Positions 37,893 to 50,700 of a DNA stretch of 64,000 nucleotides are shown here, in pieces. The DNA comes from Paramecium pentaurelia. Its lineage: Eukaryota; Ciliophora; Oligohymenophorea; Peniculida; Parameciidae. Positions within the stretch are counted from its first letter, which is position 1, and each line of letters begins with the position of its first letter. The stretch lies in NCBI GenBank assembly GCA_905183005.1, contig CAJJDO010000016.1:379949-443948 (forward strand), in the 5' to 3' direction. Under the pieces are notes generated by a model. It did not search any database, was not told the DNA's origin, and worked only from the letters and a program-made list of their open reading frames with translations. The position numbers and the translations under genes are program-made.

Positions 37893-39841
37893 TAATCATT
37901 CAAAATTTAAATGCTTTTTACTTCCTAAATTATTTCTTCTTATTGATTGCTTTCTAAATATGCCATATCATTAATATTATCCTCATCTTATGGTTTAGAA
38001 CTAAACATATCCTCCTCATTCACCTCTTAAATTTCATTCTATTATTGATATTTTGAACTTAATTTATCTTGAGGATTACTACTAATTATTTCAAACTATT
38101 TATCTTCTTCATCAGCAGGGAAAAATTGATTAATTAAGACTTCTTCATTTAGATTAAAATTGTCAATGACCTATTAATTACTCTATTACTCATTTAGATC
38201 TCTAATAAAGCTATCCTATTATTAGATTTCATTTGAATTTTTATGATGTGATTATCTTTAAAAAGGATTTGTTATGATATCTATTGATACTCTCATACTT
38301 TATGAATTCTATTCACTATTATTATCTGTTACATTATTATTTGAGATTGTATTTTAAAATATCTTAAATTAAACAAATTAAAATACTTCTAATAGAAAAT
38401 AAGATATTATCTATTAATCCCAATTAAAATTCATGGCCTTTATAAATTTTATTATATCATCTCTTCCAACTTTTTTGTATTTGTATTGAATCCAATACTA
38501 TCTTACACGATCTTTTTTAGATTAAAGAGACTATACGCTACTTATTGGAATACCTTATTGATTAATTATTGTGCCTATTATTCATCCAAACCTTCTAAGG
38601 TATGATAACTTAATTAAGTAATAAATTATTAATATAATGTTTATGTTCCTGTTAGTTTATCTATAACTTATTATGATTCAGTTTCAGTTAATTAAAATGG
38701 TTCTCTATTTTATTAAAATCAATATACTTACTATTACAACAGCATAATAAACTCTAGTTTATTTTTTGTCTTTTTTAATCCATCAATTGCATCATTATAT
38801 TAATTCATTGTGATTCTCTTCTAATGTAATTTCAATAAAATAAGATCTTTTGGGAATTTGATAGATGTATCTTTTATTTATGTATTACTATTATTTCCTT
38901 TTATGGATTAATAAAGTAATAATAAATTATCATATTTTTATTAAAATGATTATTATTTTTAAAGTAGTTATTATTATTTAATAGATTGATTTTTTAATTG
39001 AATTTTCATTTCTTTTATTGTTTATTCTCTTTTTTTAATAATCTCAAGTTAATTATTATTTTATTATTATAATTAAAAAAGTTATTCATGACAAACATCT
39101 AATTGTGATTCTAATTGTTATTCTTATTCTAATTTGGATTTTTGGTATTAAATTTAATCTTAGGCCATTTATAACATATGCTTCATCATAAGATTTTATT
39201 CAAAATAAACTTTTTTTTCAATCTATAATAAATTAAACCATCATTACCTCCAATTCTTATAATTTAGATACTTTACTATTTCTCTTTAAAAGTTCCAACT
39301 CTTTTATTTTATCTTCTAATTCTTAGCTTTTATCTTTCACTTACTTGCGTAATGAGATAATTTGTAAATCTTAATTGTTTGATTTCTTTTGAGTAGTTAA
39401 ATCCTCTATTAAATTCTCATATTTTAAGAATTCTCTCTTAATAATAGACAATACAACTTACTTCATTATGTTATACTTTGGTTCTTAGTTTAGTGTTCTC
39501 ATCTTTAAGATTGTTGACTTATTACTTGGATTGTTATAGATCTTAAAACAATTATTCATAAGAATTTATACGCTTAGATTCATCATGAGTTAAAAATGAT
39601 AACATGTTCTTCTAACTGATAAGAATAATAAAAGAGGAAATTACCTTAATGGCATAGATGTAGAGACTTAAGAAATATCAAAATTTTATAGGTTTCTTTT
39701 ACTACTATTATTTAACTTACCTAATCCAGATGTTTACAATTTGAGAATTCTAAATGATTGATTTTTATTAAGTTCTTCAATAGTATTTATAGTTTATTTT
39801 GATTTACGATTATCAGAAGTATATGATTAATATTCATTCAT
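37883..39841 (-). CDS. Coiled-coil protein, unknown
   Basis: About 596 residues from seven exons (introns of 29, 25, 25, 27, 38 and 24 nt, exact triplet total). Residues ~60-330 are long coiled coil. A short folded segment, KKDRVRQYWIQYKYKKVGRD then IIKFIKAMNFNW, sits near 400-440, and the final 170 residues are acidic and Gln/Asn/Ser-rich. I do not recognise the family. The 38-nt intron is on the long side and is the least certain junction. Its last 10 bp overlap the 3' coding end of the hydrolase. Confidence 0.72.
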
Positions 39842-40189
39842 TATTTGGATGTTTATTTATGAATTTTTGATTTATCAATAAAAAAATAATCTAAAACTTA
39901 TAATAGTAAATGTAAATATTAAATTAATTCTTTTTTTTAATTTCTTAACGTACTTGTACATTCTATTTAGTGTTCAAATATTTATATTATTCTCTAATAT
40001 ATTATTTATTATAATTAAAAATACAATTCTTTATTAATAAAATAGGTTAGATATTATATTTAATTGCTTTTGTCATGAATAAGTTTTATCTTTAAATGTA
40101 AAAATATTATGATAATAATACTTAATAGATATAATGAACTATACAATAGAAGTATTTTTATATTATATAATTGATCAATATAAAAAATA
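39842..40189. other. Intergenic, divergent promoter region
   Basis: About 350 bp between two divergent starts (coiled-coil gene at 39841 and PX gene at 40190). Low-complexity A/T sequence with poly-T runs and no visible motif or RNA gene. Confidence 0.5.
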
Positions 40190-42021
40190 ATGTAATATTA
40201 GATTTAAATCATTGACATATAGTCTTATGAAAATAAATAGTATTACAATGTCAGAATTACAAATAACTATTATACTTGTTATCGAGATGTGAGAGTACGT
40301 TTTTAGGATCTTTAATAATTGTCTCGAAACCTTTAGGCTGATAATTATCAACTTCATGTAAGAGATTTAAAAATATAAAATAATAGTTGCCTTTATTTCC
40401 AGAGAAATCAATTTTCAGTTCATGGTTTCAGAGTAGTGAGAGTAAAGAAGAATTATAAGAGTATCTTAAATCTATTTAAACATACTTAAGTCATATTAAT
40501 AAGTAAGAAAAAGATATTTATACTTAAGAATTATAATCTATAAGCCAGATGCTATAAATTATTTTGTATGCAACACATTTGATCCTGAAAGACTTAAATG
40601 TTTAACATTTGGTAAATTGACTAAGGAGATTCTTTATAGCAATTATATAAAATCAGCTTAAATTAAGAAGAGTTAATTCAATAAAGTTTTTAGAGTGAGT
40701 GTTCGTTAAGTAGCTTTAACAGTGCATTAATATTTAATTCCTTAATGTGACTTTGCTAAAGTTGAATATGATCATTTTAAAAGATCATAATTACTTATAT
40801 CTGATTTCACTTATATTGTTAAATGTTTAGAAATAGGTCATATCCTTAAAAATAAGTCTTTCTTTAATAAGAAGATCAAGAAAACTATATATAATAAATT
40901 TATTAAAATTGATGACTTATAGTATGATACAGTATATGCAGTTGAAGAATGGGTAGAATAACCAATGAGTGAATTAATATTTTTAAGAGCTTAAACTCAT
41001 AATTTATTTCAATTAGAAGTTATTTTTGAAGCCATAATTACTTTAGTAACAGTGGCTTAATATCTATAATTCTTATAGATATTTTAGAAATAATTCTCTG
41101 TAAATTATTTGTTTTATGATGAAAAAAAAGGATTTAAAATTGGTGGATTATCTCCTATTCTTGCCTATAAAAAAAAATATCATATTTAATATGATAAAGA
41201 AATTAATGATTATTAAGCTTTATAAGCACCTGAAAATAATCCATAAGCAAGTTAATTTGGTTATAGAAATAATTTCAATCTTTCAGTTAAGACAGATGTT
41301 TGGTAAATTGGAATAGTAATATTATCAATGGCTTCACTTACATAACCTGCTGAATTAATATAATAAGAAGCTATTGAAAATAAATTGAAATTTGTTTCAT
41401 TCTAATATGGGTATGTAATTTTTAAAATTAGGGAAATGTTAGGAAATTTAATCAGGAATATGCTGATACGCAATCCCATTGAAAGATGTTCTTTAATAGA
41501 TGTTAGTTGTGCTGCTCAAAATCTATTACCCATGAGATTAGAATATTTAAAATATGAAGAGAAAATTGAGAGAATTTAAGTTTAAATGTTAATAATTTAA
41601 ATAGATTACTTCACTTTCATAATAATCACTTGAAGAATTAGACAAATCATTTAAAGAGAAAAATAAAAGAAAATATATAATTCAAATGACTGTCAGTCAA
41701 CCAATTGTATAATAAATGTTCTTATTTTATTTGGAAAGAATAAAAAGAGAAAATGTGACACAATTATATATCAATCTAATTCATTAATAGATTCCTGATG
41801 ATTTGATAGATAAAATGATGTTAATCATCATTGAATATAAGTATCTATAGTAATTTATATTCAATACGAAAGAATGTACTATTAATCAAGTTGCTTGTTT
41901 AAATATAATTAATCAAGCTAATCTAATTACTCATTTAAAACAATTAACATTAGGAATAAGCAAATTTTCAATTGATTAGATTCCTATAACAAAATTTAGA
42001 GTGGTTGTGTATAACCAATGA
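40190..42021 (+). CDS. PX-domain protein with kinase-like (probably inactive) domain
   Basis: About 576 residues, five exons (introns of 29, 26, 21 and 25 nt). Residues ~1-125 are a PX domain: YYNVRITNNYYTCYRDVRVR, FQDLQQL, LPLFPEKSIF and EELQEYLKSI, with Arg/Lys at phosphoinositide contacts. A kinase-like fold follows: KIIIYKPDAINYF, a C-lobe SVKTDVWQIGIVILSMASL and a late RNPIERCSL helix. I find no HRD, no DFG (the region reads GFKIGGLSP) and no glycine loop. It is therefore likely a pseudokinase, reminiscent of PXK/SNX-kinase architecture, acting as an endosomal scaffold. Confidence 0.8.
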
Positions 42022-42050
42022 AAATATAAAAATAAATATTAATTTATTAA

Positions 42051-43282
42051 ATGAGGGCCATCTTTTTTAGATTCAGTACTTATTCAAAATTTACAGAAAA
42101 ACTATAAAATACAAAATTTGCTACCATTTACAATTATGAAACTCAAATTAAACCTGCTCTAAGTATCTATGAATCCATGGGATTTAATGAATAAATGATA
42201 TTTAGAATTTTCAAAAACAGAGGTCTTTCTCTTGTCTAAGGGAATAATGTAAATGACATTGGATAATTGAATGAGTTATTCAAAACTAGATTGAATGCAG
42301 AAACTAAGTAAATAATTCATAAAATTAATTTAGATAAATAAGAACTATCCTATTTAAAGATCCATAAATATTGAGCCATTCTATTGATAAAATGAATAAT
42401 TATATTGATCTCTTTGAAAAATAATTACAAATAAGCAAAGAAGATATTTTATCTATGTTAACAGCATATCCTTTATTAATGAGAAATTTTGAAGTAAATT
42501 ATGAAAAATTCAGAAATGTATTTAATACATATGCACATATAAATGATAAATAATTTGGATAGGTATTAGTCAATACTCCATTCTTATTTTCATTTAATCT
42601 TGAAAGAATACCACCTAATTTTAGAGTTATGTATAATAGAGAATATAAAACAAAGGAAATATAAGAATTAGTAATTATTAATTATGATTTATTAGATTTA
42701 AAAAACTTCAGAGTTTCTAGCTCTTAAAAATCATGATTTAGATCGATTACTTAATCATTATGATGTTTTAATTCCAAATAAAGAAGTCTAACATTAATTA
42801 TTAATAAATAATCATAAATTATTACTATTAACACCAGCATATATGTTAAGTCCAAAGATTAATTTATTCAAAGAAATTGGATTATCTATAAATTAAATAG
42901 GACAGATATTATAGATATGTCCAAATTTATTTTTAAAAAGTGTTTAAACTTTGAAATTGAAATTGAAGTTTTTTGAAAAACATTTGAATGTTAAAATAAA
43001 GGATTCTCCTTATTTTCCATATATATTAGAGTTTGATTATTGGACAATATTACGTCCCAGGTAAATATTCAATTCCTAATAGGGTTGGTGATTTTAAATA
43101 ATCTTGAAAATGCAATGGATAATTTAAAAATGAATCAAGAGGATTTCATAAAAAAATATGATTGTGAATAGAAATATTAAGAATTATTAAATGAAGCACC
43201 AACTAAAAAGAAGGTTGATGCAGACTTTATGATTAGAAAATACCATAGATATTGTCATGATAGAATATAATTATTACATTGA
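42051..43282 (+). CDS. mTERF-like mitochondrial nucleic-acid-binding protein
   Basis: 383 residues, four exons (26-, 25- and 29-nt introns, the last with an unusual GTC start). The N-terminus MRAIFFRFSTYSKF is a plausible mitochondrial leader. The body is a series of ~30-residue helical repeats with the mTERF style L-x-x-x-P signature: LSMLTAYPLLMRNFEV, VLVNTPFLFSFNLERI, LLLLTPAYMLSP and IGQILQICPNLFLKSV. mTERF proteins bind organelle DNA or RNA and affect transcription or ribosome assembly. It starts 29 bp after the PX gene stop. Family is well supported; the target is unknown. Confidence 0.8.
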
Positions 43283-43397
43283 GGTATGATATATATATAT
43301 ATATATTCATTTTTATATATATTTAATAAATCTATAAAGATTCAATGAATAATTATATTGTTGTCAACCTACTTTAATTATTATTAATATTTTATTT

Positions 43398-43616
43398 ATG
43401 GATAAATAAATACTTCTTTCACCTTCTGAGAAACTTGCATATGATGCTGTTGGACATAAATGTTAAACTCATTTGGATGCATATAATATTTGTATATAAA
43501 AAAATAAACATAATAATACTTTAAGACATTGTATTGAATTAATGGATCAATTTAAATATTGTACTCTTCTGAATTCAAAAATGGAATAAGAAGAATAGAA
43601 ATAAAAAAAAGTATGA
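43398..43616 (+). CDS. Twin CX9C mitochondrial-type small protein
   Basis: 72 residues, one exon. Two CX9C pairs are visible, CQTHLDAYNIC and CIELMDQFKYC, spaced 13 residues apart, as in CHCH-fold proteins of the mitochondrial intermembrane space that are imported by the Mia40/Erv1 relay. The tail is Gln/Glu/Lys-rich. It has the size of CMC, COA or COX assembly factors, but I cannot say which. The stop at 43614 is followed by a 40-bp gap before the next gene. Confidence 0.77.
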
Positions 43617-43656
43617 TTTATTTGATTGTTTAATTTTGTTAATTATTTGATATTTA

Positions 43657-45433
43657 ATGTTTTCAATATAAATAGGCTTAATAACAGCACTATTCTTTAA
43701 GATTTCTATCTAAACTAATAGAATCCGCAGTCATCCAAATTAAACTTATATGGTAAATGAAGAATCTCTAGAATTCTAATTTTCTACTTAAGAGGCTCAT
43801 GTGAAATTACTAAGGTTAATTAGAAATTGAATTTCATAGCAATCCTGCAATATATGACATTATTGTTTATAGAAATGATTCAAATTCATTAGGTACTTAC
43901 ATTGAAACACCCTTCCTTAGTTTAGACAATCAATACTTAGATGATTAATAATTAGACAATGGTAAAATATATATATATATTTTTAGATTGTATAGGTTTA
44001 CCTAAACATCCTAAATTGACTGAAATATTTAGTGTTAATTTATTAGATAATACTGAAGATATTTACTATACAGATATTTTAATATTGGGATAACAATAAA
44101 AGTAAGAGTTTTGTTTCATTAAGAATATTTTTATTGACAGATGAATTAGAATTAAAACAGGCCGTACTATAATTTAATTAAACCTAATCTCCCCAATGGA
44201 ATATATTAATTAAAAACATTTCTTACCATCTTTAAACTTTGATTTCTTAGCAAATCAATTATACAAATGCTTTTTTTGCATGCTTCCAAACTGATCAAGA
44301 TCGTTGTTTGATTCTATCTAATTATGGAGGTTTTTGGTTAAATACTAATTCAGAAATAGAAAATCCTAATTTAAATTTAGAACCAGTTATAATTCAAAGT
44401 GAAGACTTAAATAAAGTTAGTATTTGTGAAGAATATCTTGCTATAGCAAATGGTAATGCTGGGGTTGATCTCTATTAATATATCAATAAACAACTAATCT
44501 ATTTACTAACAATAACAGCATAATAATTAAATTAAACAATTGTAAATATTATTTCTGTAAAATTATCTTCATAAAGGATAAGTATATTAGATGAACATAC
44601 AGGATTATACATTTTTTAATTATAAAATGGATAACTATCTTTAGATCTCACTATACCATAATCAAGATGTGTAGCATTTGATCATTATGAAAATACTTAT
44701 TTGGTTGTTGCTGAAACACCAAATAATATAGAATATATGATGGAGATATTCTTATTACCTGATACAAAAGAATACTATGTAAATAGAATATATGTTGATG
44801 ACTTCTCTTTTCGAGATATTGAAATTGATGAAGATTATGCAATCATTATTGGTGAAGATGTTCATTTGGTTCTTAGACATTCAATTTTTAATGGTTTCAT
44901 GAGGAATAATACAGATTTAGTAAAAACCTTTTTTGAAGATGAATTAATTAGATTCCAATATTTTGAAATGAATGAATCAGTTAAGACTTAATTTATGGAA
45001 ACTTCATATTATATAGGTTTATCTAAAGGATCTTTGCATATTTGGAAATTTAATGATTATAATCCAGTTATTATTTGTAAATTCTAATATGGAAGAGAAT
45101 AAAATTATACACTTAAAGCCAATACTTCCAAATGTGAAGGACATCAGAGTACAGATTTATTTGAATAATGTCAAATTACACAATAATTATCAATCTAAGC
45201 ATCAGGACCCCTCTTAGAATCTGATTCAAATTATCTAATTATTGGAGTTTGTGTTTCAGTTGCAGTATTTACTATTATTAATATTTTAGATTATTCTAAC
45301 AATTATAGTCTTCATTTTATGTAGAAAAGGTAGAGCCTTAGCTAAGAGAATATAAGAATTAAAGTAACAAGCTGAAGAAATGAAAAAATATGGGGCATTT
45401 TAAGAATAAGAATAATAATCTGCTGAACATTGA
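43657..45433 (+). CDS. Type I membrane protein, apparent 1-nt frameshift
   Basis: About 565 residues. A signal-like N-terminus MFSIQIGLITALFF leads to a large beta-rich ectodomain with several Cys. A single membrane helix, YLIIGVCVSVAIILTIIVFI, and a short basic, Gln-rich cytoplasmic tail end the protein. Three introns (25, 28 and 25 nt) are clear. Near 43814-43822 the frame slips by one base: the 5' frame ends at a TGA at 43828, while the downstream frame is open far upstream, and the total exon length is 3n+1. No intron repairs it. It may be a base error or a broken gene. The function is unknown. Confidence 0.6.
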
Positions 45434-45894
45434 ACATTTAATTATAAGCAATAATAAAGTTTATGTTTTAAGAGTTTTTAATAAATTTATCATAAGTTCT
45501 AATAGTTATCATAAAATCTAATATTATCATTTGAATTAATTCAAAATATCTTATATATTATTATTGATATTGCTATTCTATTTAAATTATAATATTTAAA
45601 TTATTAAATCAATATCTATAAAAAGTTTCTTTAATTTAAAGAATTTGTTTATAAAAGAATACTGTTAATCTTAATGTATCTATTGATTCATAATAGTATT
45701 CAAATAGCATCAAACAAATCTTTCTGATATTCAATATGTAATTGACATATCAAGATAATCTTAAGATTTAAAAAATTTTGATTATTTATTTCAAATCTTC
45801 AATTCATTTTCACTTTCTCTTATTCTAATTTCACATAATATCATTTATTTTTAATTTTTTTTAATTTTAATACCTCATAAATTATTATTTGTCG
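45434..45894. other. Intergenic, AT-rich
   Basis: About 460 bp between the type I membrane protein gene and the second PH-like kinase, both on the + strand. No coherent frame on either strand, no RNA gene and no repeat family seen. Confidence 0.5.
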
Positions 45895-47568
45895 ATGTAA
45901 ATTGAAGTACCAGTTGTGTATTAATTCGAATGCTTTCGTAAAGGAAAGAATGAAAATAAAAAATATATGGGATTATTAAGGCAAGATAAATTGGATTTAT
46001 GTAAAGTATAATTTGTTGATGATTTTGATATTTTAGGATAATAATCCAAATTTCAAGTATTCTTTACCTATTTAATTATAAACTCATATTAAGTGGGAAG
46101 TTGAGGAATACAATTAAGAAGAGAAAAAGCATTACAAAATAGTCTCATTCAAATTTTAATAAGTGCTTAAATTTATTCTAACATTCTTTAGGTTAAATAG
46201 ATAAATGAAAATCCTGTTGCAAAAATAATAACATTTTATGGGGATGATAAAACTCTGGCTACTTTAAAAGAGCATTTGAGAAATAAAATCATCTTTTAAA
46301 GGATTCAAGACTTTTATACTCCTCTCCAAACATTAGGGAAAGGAGCTTCATCTAGAGTATTATTAGTAAGACACAAGAATACAGAGAATTATTATGCAGC
46401 AAAATGCATTGATAAATCATATGTTAATGAAACAGAAAATGGAATGGTATTAATTTAAACATAGTTTAGGAATCAATGTTTTAAGAAATAGCCATAAATA
46501 ATGATCTAGACCATCCTTCCTTTATAAAATTACATGCAGTTTATGAAGGGGATAACACATTTTATATGGTTATGGATTTATTAGAAGGGAAAAGTTTACA
46601 TGAAGAATTAAATAATCATAAAAATGGATTCTCTGAAGATACAGTAAGAAACATTATGTGGGTAATAAATTTAATATTTTTATGTAGTAAATTCTAACTG
46701 GAATTGAATATATGCATGAAAAATAAATAATGCATCGAGATTTAAAACCAGAAAACATTATGTTATTGAGAAAAGATGATTTGAATTCTCTTAAAATTGT
46801 TGATTTTGGCTTAGCTACATACTGTAATGCAAATAAGTATAAATATTTATATAAAATTAAAAGGTATTTATTTCCTAAATGTGGAACTCCTGGATATGTT
46901 GCTCCAGAGATTGCTAATCTTGTTGACAAAACATATAAATATGATAAGGTTTGTGATATTTTCAGTGCTGGTGTTATATTTTTTAAATTGTAAATCTATC
47001 TTAAATTTTAGAATTACAGGAAAAGACTTTTTTCCAGGAGTTGGATTTAATTTAGTTTTGAAGTTAAATAAATAATGTAAAATTGATTTAACTCCATTAC
47101 AAATGAAAAAAATTGATCCAACAATCACAGTATTTTATTTTATATATAAAATTTAAGAATTTAATACAAAAAATGCTTGAGAAGGATCCAACTCAAAGAA
47201 TAACTGCTACTCAATGTTTATAGGATCCATTCTTTATTCCTTGTTATCAAGAAAGCAGCATCCAAGGACCAGCTAAATTAACAGCTTTTCAGAAAAAGCA
47301 AATGTTTTCTACATGTGGAAAAGCCTTTACTACTGAATTTTAAAATGAAAATTAAAAGGGAAGCCCTTAAGATAGAATAGAAAATAAAGGATCTTTTATT
47401 ACACAAGAAAATTCTTATAGACCAATTTATTAAAATCAATAGAAAATTATTTAAAAATTTAATACTACTGAATTTGATCATATTGACCCTACTTAAAGTC
47501 CATCTATGGATCAAGTAAAGAAACGATTTTAAAAAGGGGATCCTATTCAAGAGGAAGATGAAAAATGA
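45895..47568 (+). CDS. PH-like domain serine/threonine protein kinase
   Basis: 504 residues, seven exons (introns of 31, 29, 23, 26, 22 and 28 nt). Residues ~15-130 look like a divergent PH domain: FRKGKNENKKYMGLLRQ, then strands and TLATLKEHLRNKI as the closing helix. The kinase has LGKGASSRVLLV, YYAAKCIDK, IMHRDLKPEN, VDFGLAT and GTPGYVAPE, so it should be active. The C-terminal ~110 residues are Gln/Ser/Lys-rich. Same architecture as the kinase at 1008-2746, with a similar RCGTTGYVAPE/KCGTPGYVAPE activation segment. The two appear to be diverged family members. Confidence 0.85.
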
Positions 47569-47759
47569 ATAGATAAACAATTTTTCATCATTATTTTATA
47601 TAATTCAATCTCGTTAATTTTTAATATGAATCTTACACATTATTTTTTGATTCATTTATAACTTATGATAAAGAGATGCTTTTTCACATATCTAATATAA
47701 TATATTTGACAATAATATAAAATTTAATTTATTCTTTATTTCACTTATATAAAATATAT

Positions 47760-50700
47760 TCAATCCATCAATTTCTTTAATAAATGCAAACTAGTTTTGT
47801 CATTCAAAAGATCATCTGATAAAGTTACTAATCCTAGAATAAAACTTTTATATCTTCTTTATGAGTATTTAATTTGAATACTAGATATTATCAAATAAAT
47901 AAATAAGATAGATATACCAAAACAAATGTAATATATGATTAAATTATTCATTGTCTTTGTTATTAGATCTGATGATATTTAGTTTACTTATTCATAAAAT
48001 AAATTGAAACCTTCAGAAATATTAAGTGGATATTAAACTACAAGATTATTATAGTCTTTAAAATAGTATAAAGGACTTTATTAATTATAATCATAAATAG
48101 ATTTTGAAATCTCCAAATCAAAATCATTTTTTAATAATGAATCTAATTTGCTAATAAAACCTATGATTCCTGTTCTCAAAACATCAGAATTATTTTCATA
48201 TGCATAATATTTTCCATACTCCTTTTCAAATTATGATTAAGTTAGATTTCTATTACAAAATTGAATTGATCCTTACTAATAATTACAAAAATCTCCTTAA
48301 TATAGATCATAAAGAATTTCTTTATCTTTTTCATCAATTTGATTTGTCAAAATAATTGTAGAAAATAAGGTTATTACTTTTTTTGAATATGTTTGAGATA
48401 AATTATGAAAATTCTATGGAACTTAATCATCTAAAAATAATTAATTAATATCTCCTATTTCAGGATCATCTATATTCTCAATAATATTTAATAGTTCTTA
48501 TTATCCTTTCATTATAGATGCAAAAGAAACTAAATAACTTAATTGTGCTTGAAATTTAACATAAGTTTTAATTAATTATTCTATAGGTTAGTATGAGTAA
48601 TTACTTAACTTAGTTTGGAAATATCCAAAACTAACTAAAAATACTAATAATAAATAACAAAAAACAGTCACACTTAATTTTAATACAATAGTTATTTACT
48701 TATTGGAGATTTTTTCATAAAGTGTTTATGTTTATCTATATCTGGTAGTATTTTAGGATAGAGGTACAGAGATTTTTGAATTTGAAGTTTTGATAGATTA
48801 TTTGCTATGTTTAGGAATTTTGATGAAGGTTCCTTTTTCTTATATGGCTGACTATATAAAACTTTGCTTTTAATCAATCAATTTATTAGCTTAGTCTTCA
48901 TTTATTTTAGATAATATTTATATAATACATTTATGTCTTTTTTCAAAATTATACCAATTTTTTATATTTATTAAGAAAGGGATTATAAATAAGATTAGCT
49001 AAACAATAAGTATACTATTCCAAAATTCCATAATATTAGATTAATAATTTGCCAATTAAATACTAAATGTATCTATTGTATCAATTGTGATATTGTATGC
49101 TTATACTATATTAATTCTAAAGAAAAGAAGAGACTTAATAAATTAGATTTGATTAACTGAATATGTAACTAAAGTTATCATATTTTCTCTAATTTTTTCT
49201 GAAAAAGTAGCAGTACTAGTAAGTTGTATTTTGCTTTATAATATACTTAAAGTGTATAAGATTTCATCCTTTGTTCCATCAATCTTAATTAATTTATTAT
49301 GTAAAAAATCATATTCATCTCTAATCTTCTATAACTTATAGTTTAATTAAGTAATAAAAGCATTTTGTAAATATTATGAAGTTTGCAAATTTTAAAAAAT
49401 TAATTTATGAAATCCCAATTAAAATGCATCATTGTAAAATTTAACCATTAATTAAGGAGCATAAATGTATTGTGTCAATTTAATTTTAGTCTAGCCATTA
49501 TTTTGACTTTAATAAATTTACAAAATTAAAAATAAGATGAGAAGCAAAACTACAAGAAATTTGTAAAATAATATTTTTTTAAATGGAACATTACTCTTTT
49601 ATTTTAATAAAACATGATGGAGAAGGAAAGTTGCTTTTAATTCTGTTCCAACTTCACTTCCTTCAATAAATGATTTATTTTTTTAAGTTTACATGTTTCT
49701 CTTGGAATCTCTTTTGGTTTCAACTTTTTCATTTTTTGTTGATATCTCATTAAAATGAAGCTCTAATTGATATTAGATTATTTTATCTTTTAATTGAACT
49801 TTCTTTATCAATCCTTTTACTGGAAAGATTTTATCATTTTCTGTCTAAAAAATAAATAATAAAATAAATACTGCATAAAAATTCATTATTGCATTTAATT
49901 AGTTTTGATAAAGAACATCTAATATATTAAAGCTCAATAAATCTTATTCAATATTCTAATATTTTGAATTCAGTAATTATAATTAATCAGATCTTTCAGA
50001 ATAAATATTATCAATAAAGCATTAGGATTTTTAGAAATTTGTCTCTTGTTTGATATAATTTTTGAATTATGTATCTATTTTTTATATTTTAGATCTATAT
50101 ATAAAATTTAGATCAAATATTTTAGAAGAATCTAAATTTGATAATAATTCAAACAATTAGGGACAATAATATTATATCAAATTATAGAACTACATTTATT
50201 CAAAAATTTATGGCCAATAATCATTTAATTGTTAACTTACTCCTGTAATTTATCCAGAATTATCAAATGCAATAAATATTTTATCTTTATTCACTTTTCT
50301 TATTAAAGATAATAAAATAAAATCTGAGAAATCATTACTTATTATAAAGTTAATTTAAAGACATTAAAGATATTCGTTTTCTTATTTTTATAGCACTTCT
50401 AATTAAGATTATTAATGATTTGATATTTTGTCTCTATTAATAAAACTTTCTAAGAATTAATTATGAATAGACTTTATCGCTTTTGGCATTAATTACTCTA
50501 TAGTTTCTAATTTAGTATCTTTATTAGAGAAGCCAAAAAATTAATTTATTTAACTATTAGAATTTAAAATAAAACCTCTTTTCTTAATTATACTTACAGG
50601 CACTATAATTGAATCATCTTTAAATCTTTCTGATTAACTTATAGTTTTGGTGTCAGTAGTCATTAATTAGTTCAAAACTTTATTTAATTTAATCCCTTTT

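Noticed and set aside
46654..47580. Minus-strand ORFs of 86-100 codons across the second PH-like kinase
   Set aside because: Antisense to kinase exons with complete catalytic motifs.
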